From contig JAFTMF010000203.1 in NCBI GenBank assembly GCA_017452565.1, positions 1 through 17,901 of the forward strand: a stretch of DNA of 17,901 nt, given 5' to 3'. Shown in pieces: positions 6,033 to 14,565 of the stretch. The notes under the pieces were generated by a model. It saw nothing but the letters and a program-made list of their open reading frames with translations, had not been told where the DNA came from and made no database searches. The translations under genes and the position numbers were made by a program. This DNA is from Clostridia bacterium (GTDB lineage: Bacteria > Bacillota > Clostridia > Oscillospirales > CAG-272). Position 1 is the stretch's first letter; every line of letters begins with the position of its first letter.

Positions 6033-7034
6033 TTACCAATATTGCGCCAGATCCTGCAGGAACTGATCGCGGATCTTGTGTCTGTTTTCCACGTTGCCCA
6101 CGATTTCCACCGATCCGTCGGCCATCACACCCAGAATGCCCGAGTTGGAGCAGGCGATGGCTACAACGTTCTTCCACCGGGCGATCTTGCTGCGGTCCAT
6201 ATCAATGCCGGGGATGGTCTTGCCGGCATATACCACGGTGCCGTCCTTTTTCAGACCTACGGCATAGTAGTTTTCCACGCCCACCATCACGATGTCCTTC
6301 CAATCCTTGACAGCGTTTCGGGGATCGTTGACCTTGCATTCGCAGCCAACGGTGCCGTCCTTCTTCAGCCAGATTGTGTAGTTGTAGGTGGTGTCGATGT
6401 CCACAACGTCACGGGCGTCGATCTGCACCTGTTTGATATCGTCGGCAACCAGGACGTTGCCCTCCTCGGTCAGCGCAACCACACGGCCTTTGTTGCCGAT
6501 GATCTTCTTCACGCCCTTCCAGCCCTTTACCGCTTCATCCACGGGAGAGTCTCCCCGGATGATGACGCTGCCCTGTGCATCCACCACGTAGGTGCAGTTT
6601 GCGCCGGCATAGACGTCACGGACGCTTTGCAGATCCTTGAGATCGCACTGGCCGACGGTGTTGGCACCCTCGCCGTAGACCGTACCGTCGGCACGGAGAT
6701 AGGCGGTGTGACGGGAGTTTACGCTGCACTTTACCACGCCGTCCAGCACACGGGGAGCGTTGTAGGCGGAGTAGACGGTAGTGGATTTCCGATCCGCACC
6801 GGAGATGCAAAGCTGGGTGGGGAAGAGCATCAGCCGATGACGGCGGAATTGATCGGCACGCAGAAGGCGATACTTGTTTTGATAAGCACGGATGTGCTCC
6901 AGCCAGCTCTGATGGCCGGCTTCGCTGTTAAAATAGACGGGTGCGGGGAATTTGCAGCTGCACTTGGGGCAAACGTTCACGCCCTCCCCGATAGGTTCGC
7001 CGCAAACCGCACAAAGTCTGTTTTCGTTACTCAT
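6033..7034 (-). CDS. Zinc-ribbon protein with RCC1-like repeats
   Basis: The 333-residue product begins with a zinc ribbon: C8-x2-C11 and C22-x2-C25, with a further C27. From about residue 85 it has at least six turn motifs of the form [DQE]G[TSN]V at 116, 154, 191, 226, 264 and 306. They are spaced 35-42 residues apart, each preceded by a short strand. This fits an RCC1-type beta-propeller, a fold used for protein-protein contacts. The ribbon may bind protein or nucleic acid. The start ATG (7032-7034) overlaps the stop of the pseudoprotease gene as ATGA, with AGGAGG upstream, so the two are translationally coupled. It is the last gene before the terminator at 5971-6004. A recognition or scaffold role in the cluster is inference. 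Confidence 0.82.
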   Translation of the reverse strand: MSNENRLCAVCGEPIGEGVNVCPKCSCKFPAPVYFNSEAGHQSWLEHIRAYQNKYRLLRADQFRRHRLMLFPTQLCISGADRKSTTVYSAYNAPRVLDGVVKCSVNSRHTAYLRADGTVYGEGANTVGQCDLKDLQSVRDVYAGANCTYVVDAQGSVIIRGDSPVDEAVKGWKGVKKIIGNKGRVVALTEEGNVLVADDIKQVQIDARDVVDIDTTYNYTIWLKKDGTVGCECKVNDPRNAVKDWKDIVMVGVENYYAVGLKKDGTVVYAGKTIPGIDMDRSKIARWKNVVAIACSNSGILGVMADGSVEIVGNVENRHKIRDQFLQDLAQYW

Positions 7035-7765
7035 TCTGATTCCTCCTCAGATAAAACTGCGGGAAAATGATTTAAAAATTGACGGATAGGCCGCAGAAAG
7101 CAGCTTTCGTAGACCTTTCCGTAGAACATTGCCATAATTTCCCGTTCATAAATGCCGATCACTCTTCCGTCGGCGGCAGAGAAAACGGGACTGCCCATAC
7201 TGCCCGAGTTGCCGCTCAGGTCTACACTTGCCGTTTCGGTTTCATCGTCGATTTCCTCCACGATTTTGCCGGTAAGCAGGGAGAGCTTCAAATCCTCCGG
7301 CTTCCGCTCGGCAGGCTGTTCTTCCATTAGCAAGGCTAACGGAGAACAACCGTCCGCTTCGGGGAATCCGGCCACCCACACGGGGGTGTCGGTGCGTATA
7401 GGCTCGCGGGCAGGGAGAAGGGAGGCGGCGGTAAAGCCGCTCCCTTCGATTTTCAGAAGCGCAAAGGGCCAATCCCAGTTACGGGCGTAGAGAATCTCGC
7501 AATCATACCGATGACGCTCGCCATCCTTGCAGACGACAGCCTTTGCTGCGTCCATACGGAATAATACGGCGATGGAGGTGAGGATCAGTCCGTCCTCAGT
7601 GATCATCACGCCTGCTCCGCAATCACAGAGCTTGCCGTCACGGTACGCCTCGATGAAGACGGTAACGTCGGAAGCATGGGAGAGCATAGCAGAAGGAGAG
7701 GGCTCGCCTTCCATAGGCGAATCATAGGACAGCCGGGAGCTATCGTACTTGCTTTCGTTCCTCAT
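7031..7765 (-). CDS. Trypsin-like pseudoprotease (catalytic triad lost)
   Basis: The 244-residue product aligns with the C-terminal protease domain of its upstream neighbour: DGLILTS against EGHILTC, FALLKIEG against MALLKMDG, GSPVFSAADGRVIGI against GSPVFSMDDGRVIGV, and FLRPIR against YFHPIR. All three catalytic positions differ. The histidine is A66 (in ILTSIAV), the aspartate position before ALLK is P100, and the serine is M189 (in GSMGSP). The fold should be kept but peptide hydrolysis should be impossible, so a binding or regulatory role is likely. There is no signal peptide, so it is probably cytoplasmic. The start at ATG 7763-7765 has AGGAGG overlapping the TAG of the AAA+ gene. The 4-base ATGA overlap couples it to the RCC1-like gene. 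Confidence 0.85.
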   Translation of the reverse strand: MRNESKYDSSRLSYDSPMEGEPSPSAMLSHASDVTVFIEAYRDGKLCDCGAGVMITEDGLILTSIAVLFRMDAAKAVVCKDGERHRYDCEILYARNWDWPFALLKIEGSGFTAASLLPAREPIRTDTPVWVAGFPEADGCSPLALLMEEQPAERKPEDLKLSLLTGKIVEEIDDETETASVDLSGNSGSMGSPVFSAADGRVIGIYEREIMAMFYGKVYESCFLRPIRQFLNHFPAVLSEEESE

Positions 7766-7776
7766 CTCGCTTCCTC

Positions 7777-10700
7777 CTAAGAAAGATCCACCGTAAAGCG
7801 TTCCCAGAACAATCGGATGGGATGGAAGTAATTGTTCTCTTCGGTGAGCTGCTCGCTCTTGTGAGTGACCGAGCCGGTGAACACACCGATGACTCGGCCG
7901 TCATCCATAGAGAAGACGGGACTGCCGGAGTTGCCCTGCAGACCGGTAATATCGGCAAAGACGGTTTCGGTTTCCCGATGCTGAATGCTGGAAATATTGC
8001 CGAAGAAATGGCTGATTCGCAGATTCTCGGCATCGTAATCGGACAGCTGACTGCCCAGAGGGAAGCCGGAGAGAAGAATCCGTTCGCATTCGTCGATGGG
8101 TTCGCCCTCGGGACGCAGAGTGGCGGCAGGGAAGTTGGCACCATCCATCTTCAGAAGCGCCATATCAATGTCCTTGGCGGTAGGATGGAGCAGGTGGCAG
8201 TTGAACCAATGGTAGTCGCCGCCGATGGTGCCGGGTGCATAAACTCTGGCGCGAATCTGATCTGCGCCGTCTACCACGTGCTCGCAGGTGAGGATGTGTC
8301 CTTCCTTGGAGATAATGGTACCGGTGCCCGATCCATAGGGCTGTCCGTTCTTGGAAGCTTCCAGATAGACGGTGAAATTGGGGGTATAGTGACGCATCAT
8401 CCGCTCGGTGATCAGTTCTTTCACCGGCTCGGTGGAGATAAGTCCCTTCACCAGCGTTGCCGGCAGGAGGGGAGCAGGCTTACTCTTGTCGGTTGCCGGC
8501 TTGTACTTGCTAAAGCGAGGAGGAATATCCTCGGCAGTGAGGTGATAGTCGATCTCTTCTTCCTCGTCCAGACGCTCCAGCAGGCAGTCCACCGAATCGT
8601 TGAGGTAGTTCCGCACGAAGCGGGCGTTGCCGAAGCGGGGATCTCTCTGCGCACAGATTTCGCTGAAGATCATCCGGGAAAGGTTGCAGTATTCGTCGGA
8701 CAGGGTCAGATTGCGGGGCGCGGCAATCTGGGGATTGCTCTTGGCTTTGCTTGCCATATCCTGCATAATGCTGAGCATCTCCGTATCGGTATAGTCGGAG
8801 AAAGTGATCATACTGCTGTCGGTACCGAAGCGGCTCTTCAGACCGGGGTCGAATTCCAACAGCTGGGTCATTTCCATAGGATAGCCCGCAAGGATAATGG
8901 AGGTGTTTCGAAGGACGTTGGGGTCCTCCAGCGCAGTGAGCAGACGGCGGATGACCTCCTGTCCACCGCCGGAGTTGCGCATTTGGTGGGCCTCGTCGAT
9001 GAAGAGGATGCCGTGACGTGCCTGCTTCAGATCGTCGTCGAAGCGGTCGGGATTGTGTTGATAATCGGATGCCCGCCGTTCAATGACGTGACCCTGCTCC
9101 AGAATGCCCACAGCCTTGAGGATACCGCCCATCTGTCTGGCAACGGTGGTCTTACCGGTGCCGGGATTGCCGATGAAGCAGTAGCAGCCGGGGATGGTAC
9201 AGCTCTTGTCCGCTCTGCTGAGACGGCGCTGAATCTTGGAGATGGCAGTTTTTACCGAGCTCAGACCGGTCATTTCCATCAGCTCGCGCAGAGCCGTTTC
9301 GTGGTTGACCTTGGTGTTCTTCAGATACTTGCGCAGCTCCTCGGGGAAAATCTCACGGGTGATGAGACGCTTGGGGAATCCGTCCACGGTCCGCTTTTCG
9401 CCGCCCAGACGGTTCCAGTTCATTTCCAGCTGCTTGATCAGTGCCTCGATCTCACTGCCGTTGCCCCAAGCGGAGCGTTTGTCGCCCAGACCGCCGCGGT
9501 CGGAAACCCAGTTCAGGAAGAAGCTGGGGAGCAGCTCTTCGGTATCTACATCGAAGCAGTAGCTGTTTTCGGTCTTTTTCAGGAAAATTTCGTGCATTTC
9601 CATAGGGGAAAGGGCTTCGATCTCAAAGAAGACGGCTCTGTCCCGCAGACCGTTCACCGACTTGATCACCGCATCCATTCCTTCGGGAGTGTCGATGAAG
9701 ACCATAGACATATTGTGGCAGGAGCTCATTGCGCCCACAATGGTGGCCAGCGCCTCGGTACCGAAGGTGTTATCCGAGGAGGATTTGGGAACCATACTGC
9801 TGGGAGAGTTGACGATGAGCATATTGCCGGCAGCACCGTTCAGAACCCGTCTGGTCTGTGCAACGGTCTGGCCTACGTACTGGGCTTCGAAATCGCCCTT
9901 GCTGCGATTGATGGGGCGCTCGTTGTCCAGCTTGCCCATTTCGAAGAGCATACTGGCCAGTACCTGCGCGACGGTATGTCTGCCGACGCCGGGAGGGCCG
10001 GTAATGACGAAGTGCATACCGCCGCCGGTGTTGGAGTCGAAGAATTCGGGAATGCCTGCGGATTTCTTGTAGGCACGGACGTAATCCTTGATCTTTTCCT
10101 TGCCTACCAGCTCGCCGAGACGGGCTTCGGAGTTACGGTAGGGGAGCAGGGGCATTCCCAAGGGGCCGGCATAGCCGTCCATAGATTCGGGAATATCAGT
10201 CTCCTCCAGGCGATTGACGTTGTCAATCTTCTGTACCTGCGCCTCTTCGGGGATGGCGTATTCCCGCTCATCCTCCCGCAGATTCAGCAGGTGGGTTTTG
10301 TTCAGACGCTTGGTGCGTCTCTTGATGGATTCTTCCAGATAAACCGAGCGCATAAACCGTGCGTTACCGAAATGGTGGTCCACGTTGTCCAGATAGCGGT
10401 TCAGCGCATTGCGGGTTCTGTTCAAATATCCCTCGGTGGGGACGTAACCCTTTTCTCTGGCGAAGATTGCCAAGATTCTTGCCAGCTCGTCGGGGGTGTA
10501 GTTCACGAATTTGATGTGGTTTTTGGTGGGGAAGCGGGATTCCAGACCTGCATCCACGGCAAGGAGCTCTACCATCTCGTCCTGATAACCGGCAAGGACG
10601 AAGCAGGTGTCACTGCGGATCTCGGGATTTTCGATGATGGGAACCAGCTCGCGGATGATTCTCCGACCGGCATCCGAGTCCTTCAGCTGATGGGCCTCGT

Positions 10701-12990
10701 CGATGAAGAGCATACCGCCGCGGGCGCGCATCACGATGGAGGTCAGCGATTCCCGACTGCCTCCGCTGCCGGGAGTGGGATTCAGTCTGTGAATCAGATC
10801 ACTGGCATTGATCATAAAGGGCGATCTTCTTCTCAGTACGTGGAGATGGTTGAGAATTTCGGCCATATGCTCGGCAAAGTAGGTTTTACCGGTGCCGGGA
10901 GGGCCGATAAAGAGATAGTTGCCGGGGGCGCCGGTCTGATTGTCCCAACGGATGGTGCCGCAAAGATTCTTCAGGAAGTTCTTGGCAGGGCCCAGACCGA
11001 TGAGCTTGCTCAGATTGTCCAGCGCTTCGTCCAGTCCTTTGCTGCGGGGCTTCAGATGGACTCTGCGATCGGCGGGAATATCAATGGGGGTAAACTCAAA
11101 CTTTCCTATGGAGGTGGGATCGTCCTGCTTGATGCGGACGGCGTAGTTCTGCTTCATTTCCTCCAGCAGATTGCCGGCTTCCCGGGCGTTACCCCAGTTC
11201 AGACCGCGGTCCCCAACCCAGTTTTCACAGAAGTTGTCCAGCCAGGTAGTGCCGTATTCGGAGCCGATGTTCTGCACGGCGGCATTCTTGGAGGGGATGA
11301 TGGCACGCACTTCTCTGATCTCGTCGGGAGAGAGCTTCTCCAGACGGAAGGTTGCGTTCTGCTTCTTTGCCGTCATCAGGAGGATGTCACGCATTTCCTG
11401 CCAGCTGTAGGGAGCCAGATGGAAATAACGGCTGGAAAGGAAACGGGATTGCAGACCGGGATTGTCATTCAACAGCTGGGGGATTTCCTTTTCGTAGCCT
11501 GCCAGTACCACCGCAAACTGTCCTTCGTAATCGGACATACGGGCAACCAGCTGATTGATAGCCTCCAAACCTGCGTTGCCTGCGTTGGCACGGGACAGAC
11601 CGTAGGCTTCGTCGATGAAAAGGACGCCGCCCAGCGCACGGCGGATGCACTCTTCCATCGCTCTGCCGCTGGAACCGATTCCGCTGCTCAGAATCTCGGA
11701 GGGCTTTACAGCCTCCACGTGAGCGGTGGGAAGTACGCCTGCTTCATAGTAGATTCTGCCCAAAATCGAAGCAACGGCGGTTTTACCGGTGCCGGGCTCA
11801 CCCAGCAGACATACGTTCAGGGTATGGCTCAGATTGGTTGCGGCGGTTCTGGGGGTAAAGCGGCTGGAGTGGACGGGCATCTCCATAGTTCTTGCACCGG
11901 CGTGTCTGGCAACCTTGTAGATCTTCTGCAGCTCATCCTTGAGATTCTTCAGACCGACAAAGGCGTCCAGCTCCTGCATAGCGGTGTTGCAATTGCGCTC
12001 AAAAATCAGTTCGTGGCAGTTCTTGAGGGTTACCCGATGATCGGGTTTTTCACGGATATAGCGATTGATCTTGTTGACCAAATTGTTCAGCGTATCGGAG
12101 GAACAGCGATTGGCCAGCTTCAGGGCAATCTTTTCTACGTCAGCCTCCCGGATGTTCAGCGGATGCTCCTCCCGGAAGCGGAAATTCAGCAGCAGATTGC
12201 GGATTTCCGCCGCATTGGGATAGTCCACGTGAATGACGTGGTTGGAGGTTTTGGCGCCGGCGTTATTCTGATCCAGCAGAGGGAGCAGGCAAGAGTTGAC
12301 AAAGCGTCCCCATTCGTCGCCTTCGCCGCGGAGCTGCTGCTCCAGGCAAGCGAAATCCAGACCGCGGAACACGTAGATGGCAATGCTCTTGTTATGACCG
12401 GCGTGCTTGCCCAGATTCAGAAGGGTATTGAGAGCGTTGACCGAGAAATCGCCGGTCTCGTGCTCCGCGTTGATCATAGAGTTCATATTGCTGAGCACCA
12501 GCGCAACCTTCTTGTCACTGCGGAACATCGCTTCCATCTGCGCCCAGAAGGCGTTGGTGTTGATGGCACGGTTGCTCAGCTGCTGATTGCCACCGCCTGC
12601 AGGCGCTGCGGGGGCAGCAGGAGCGGCGGGGGCAGCAGGGAGCTCGTCCTCCTCGAACTCAGCCCCCAGAGGGCCGTCGGCAGTCAAATCGATAAAGGAG
12701 GGGGAGGGAGCAGTAGGAGCAGTGGGAGCAGCAGGTGCTGCGGGGGCGGTATCCTCACAGTGAACGTTGCAGAACAGACGGTAGGAGCGGTAATCGTAGC
12801 AGTACACCCGCTGGGAGCGGTTGTAGAAGACGACGGCGTCGTAGTCTTCTTCCTTCAGATGCCGGTGCAGCTCATACTCCATAGAGGTGAGCTGCAGGGC
12901 ATCGTTACAGCAACGGTCATCCGTGTGTCCTGCCAGGATAAAATGAGGATGATCCATAGCAAGATCGGAAAAAAAGGTTCTGTTTTTCAT
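7777..12990 (-). CDS. Giant tandem CbbX/SpoVK-type AAA+ ATPase fused to a trypsin-like protease
   Basis: The product has 1737 residues. An N-terminal region (1-77) is followed by two Ala/Pro linkers (81-97, 118-134) around an acidic patch, then an AAA-like remnant without a Walker A (KVALVLSN, 161-168). Four AAA+ modules follow. AAA1: GEPGTGKT at 397, D460-E461. AAA2: GPPGTGKT at 696, D764-E765. AAA3: GPPGVGRH at 998, with the acidic pair replaced by N1061-S1062. AAA4: GNPGTGKT at 1274, D1332-E1333. Modules 1, 2 and 4 also have LAGY sensor 1, GLxSRF arginine finger and GNAR sensor 2, as in the CbbX family. The C-terminus is a trypsin-like domain with an intact triad: H1571 (TCEHVV), D1609 (DIDMALLK) and S1688 (GNSGSP). 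The start has AGGAGA upstream. I infer ATP-driven substrate delivery to, or gating of, the protease. No signal peptide is present, so it is probably cytoplasmic. Confidence 0.93.
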   Translation of the reverse strand: MKNRTFFSDLAMDHPHFILAGHTDDRCCNDALQLTSMEYELHRHLKEEDYDAVVFYNRSQRVYCYDYRSYRLFCNVHCEDTAPAAPAAPTAPTAPSPSFIDLTADGPLGAEFEEDELPAAPAAPAAPAAPAGGGNQQLSNRAINTNAFWAQMEAMFRSDKKVALVLSNMNSMINAEHETGDFSVNALNTLLNLGKHAGHNKSIAIYVFRGLDFACLEQQLRGEGDEWGRFVNSCLLPLLDQNNAGAKTSNHVIHVDYPNAAEIRNLLLNFRFREEHPLNIREADVEKIALKLANRCSSDTLNNLVNKINRYIREKPDHRVTLKNCHELIFERNCNTAMQELDAFVGLKNLKDELQKIYKVARHAGARTMEMPVHSSRFTPRTAATNLSHTLNVCLLGEPGTGKTAVASILGRIYYEAGVLPTAHVEAVKPSEILSSGIGSSGRAMEECIRRALGGVLFIDEAYGLSRANAGNAGLEAINQLVARMSDYEGQFAVVLAGYEKEIPQLLNDNPGLQSRFLSSRYFHLAPYSWQEMRDILLMTAKKQNATFRLEKLSPDEIREVRAIIPSKNAAVQNIGSEYGTTWLDNFCENWVGDRGLNWGNAREAGNLLEEMKQNYAVRIKQDDPTSIGKFEFTPIDIPADRRVHLKPRSKGLDEALDNLSKLIGLGPAKNFLKNLCGTIRWDNQTGAPGNYLFIGPPGTGKTYFAEHMAEILNHLHVLRRRSPFMINASDLIHRLNPTPGSGGSRESLTSIVMRARGGMLFIDEAHQLKDSDAGRRIIRELVPIIENPEIRSDTCFVLAGYQDEMVELLAVDAGLESRFPTKNHIKFVNYTPDELARILAIFAREKGYVPTEGYLNRTRNALNRYLDNVDHHFGNARFMRSVYLEESIKRRTKRLNKTHLLNLREDEREYAIPEEAQVQKIDNVNRLEETDIPESMDGYAGPLGMPLLPYRNSEARLGELVGKEKIKDYVRAYKKSAGIPEFFDSNTGGGMHFVITGPPGVGRHTVAQVLASMLFEMGKLDNERPINRSKGDFEAQYVGQTVAQTRRVLNGAAGNMLIVNSPSSMVPKSSSDNTFGTEALATIVGAMSSCHNMSMVFIDTPEGMDAVIKSVNGLRDRAVFFEIEALSPMEMHEIFLKKTENSYCFDVDTEELLPSFFLNWVSDRGGLGDKRSAWGNGSEIEALIKQLEMNWNRLGGEKRTVDGFPKRLITREIFPEELRKYLKNTKVNHETALRELMEMTGLSSVKTAISKIQRRLSRADKSCTIPGCYCFIGNPGTGKTTVARQMGGILKAVGILEQGHVIERRASDYQHNPDRFDDDLKQARHGILFIDEAHQMRNSGGGQEVIRRLLTALEDPNVLRNTSIILAGYPMEMTQLLEFDPGLKSRFGTDSSMITFSDYTDTEMLSIMQDMASKAKSNPQIAAPRNLTLSDEYCNLSRMIFSEICAQRDPRFGNARFVRNYLNDSVDCLLERLDEEEEIDYHLTAEDIPPRFSKYKPATDKSKPAPLLPATLVKGLISTEPVKELITERMMRHYTPNFTVYLEASKNGQPYGSGTGTIISKEGHILTCEHVVDGADQIRARVYAPGTIGGDYHWFNCHLLHPTAKDIDMALLKMDGANFPAATLRPEGEPIDECERILLSGFPLGSQLSDYDAENLRISHFFGNISSIQHRETETVFADITGLQGNSGSPVFSMDDGRVIGVFTGSVTHKSEQLTEENNYFHPIRLFWERFTVDLS

Positions 12991-13025
12991 TCGTGTCTCC
13001 TATTGGATAGAATCGGGACTAATGA

Positions 13026-14534
13026 TTAGTGGGTGTTCTGAGTGGTGCCGTTGGGATTCGGATGAGTGGCGACGGTCTCCTGATGAGTATGACCGCTCCA
13101 TTCGTGGAGATTCGCACGTTCGGGATGGAGTACCTGTCCGGTGCTCTGACAGGTGACGGCAGGCTGACCGGGGATACCGGAGGTAACTGCCTGGATGGCA
13201 TCACGAACCATCTGCTCGGCAGCGGCAACCGGCATAGTGCCGTAATTGGTGATGTCCGCCTCGGCTTCCACACTCACGTCATCGCCGTCACGGATCACCG
13301 AAACGGTGACCACCACGTTCATACCGGTGCCGGCATTGGTGAGGATAAAGCGGTAATTGCCGCGCTTGTCGCCATCCTCATAGGAGTGGGAGGTGACCGT
13401 CAGATTGCCCGAGCGCTCCAGCTGGCGGTAGATCCGCTGAGCGGTTCTGGCAATGTTTTGGCTGGTGTGGACGGCTACCCAAGCGTCTGCAACGGCACGG
13501 TCCACGTTGGTGCTGACCATCTGGAAGCTGTTCTGCATATCGATGAGCTGCTGGGTAGACAGCTGCTCGGGATTCTGCAGGTTCTCACGGATCTGACGGA
13601 AGGTAGCGCGGTTTGCGCTGAGGTCATCGTTGCTCCAGTAGTCCACGTCCAGAGAAACGCCGGGCTTGGGCTCGATGGTGCTGCAGCTTTCGATCTGTGC
13701 TTCCAGCACAGAGGCCAGCTGCTCGGTAGCGGTGAGCTGAGCCTGCCATTCCTGCTCGGCCAGCATTGCGGATTCAAAGAAGCGGAGGGACTCCTCGAAG
13801 GCGGTGCGGGCGTGATCGTAAGCAACCGAGGTAAGGATATCATTGGTAGCACAAGCGGTCACGTCGGCACGGGCTCTGTCGATGACCGTCTGCAGCTCGG
13901 CATACCGACCGGGCATCAGCACCTCGTGACGGGTATCGGCAATCTGCAAGGCCAGATTGTCCACCTGATCCATATAGTCCTGTGCAGCATCCCGCAGAGC
14001 CTGAGCGGAATCCAGCAGACCGTCCAGACCGGTCTTGACGGCGTTGAGATCGTTTCTGACCTCGTCCAGTCCTGCTTCGGTGTTTGCCTGCAGGGTGGTA
14101 ATCATAGAGGTGATATGTGCGTTGTTATCGTTGATCAGCTCCTGAATCACCTCGTTGTTGGCAGCGATGGATGCGGCAACGTAGTTGCCCATATCATCCC
14201 GCAGCTGCTGGAGGTTTTCCTGCATTTCGGTCTGATTGGCAACAATGCGGCTGTTGCAGCTCTCGTAAGCGTTGTTGATCTCGGCTTGGAGCTGAGCGTT
14301 GCGAGCGGTGTTGGCGCTGTTCTGACGGCGCAGATCGGCGATTGCCTGCTCGTACTTCTGATTAGACTGCTGGAGACGGTTGTTAGCGGCGTTGAGATTG
14401 TTCTGCAGGGTGCCGTTTTCACGGGTGAGGTTGTTCACCTGATTGCGCAGGCTGGTAGCGTTGGCAGCAGCACTCTGCATCTGATTGTACTCGGAACGGG
14501 GGATGGTGATGGTGGTTCTTACGTAGTTGCTCAT
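13026..14534 (-). CDS. Coiled-coil protein of unknown function
   Basis: The 502-residue product starts MSNYVRTTITIPRSEYNQ and continues as a long heptad-rich helix rich in Gln/Asn (about 14-115). More helical segments follow to about 370. A small beta-rich domain (about 375-440, around GNYRFILTNAGTGMNVVV) comes next, then a helix and a polar, histidine-containing tail (HEWSGHTHQE to the end). There is no membrane segment or signal peptide. I do not recognise the family. The shape suggests a scaffold or filament-forming adaptor. It lies 35 bases before the AAA+ protease gene and 31 bases after the radical SAM gene, with GAAAGGA before its ATG. It could be the substrate of the radical SAM enzyme or of the protease, but nothing in the sequence shows this. 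Confidence 0.82.
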   Translation of the reverse strand: MSNYVRTTITIPRSEYNQMQSAAANATSLRNQVNNLTRENGTLQNNLNAANNRLQQSNQKYEQAIADLRRQNSANTARNAQLQAEINNAYESCNSRIVANQTEMQENLQQLRDDMGNYVAASIAANNEVIQELINDNNAHITSMITTLQANTEAGLDEVRNDLNAVKTGLDGLLDSAQALRDAAQDYMDQVDNLALQIADTRHEVLMPGRYAELQTVIDRARADVTACATNDILTSVAYDHARTAFEESLRFFESAMLAEQEWQAQLTATEQLASVLEAQIESCSTIEPKPGVSLDVDYWSNDDLSANRATFRQIRENLQNPEQLSTQQLIDMQNSFQMVSTNVDRAVADAWVAVHTSQNIARTAQRIYRQLERSGNLTVTSHSYEDGDKRGNYRFILTNAGTGMNVVVTVSVIRDGDDVSVEAEADITNYGTMPVAAAEQMVRDAIQAVTSGIPGQPAVTCQSTGQVLHPERANLHEWSGHTHQETVATHPNPNGTTQNTH

Positions 14535-14565
14535 ATTTCAAAATCCTTTCTGTCTAATGGATTAT

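Noticed and set aside
7822..13029. A 1735-codon open frame antisense to almost the whole AAA+ protease gene
   Set aside because: It is in codon register with the real gene, and exists because that gene uses no TTA, CTA or TCA codons. The translation has no recognisable domain, while the - strand product has many.
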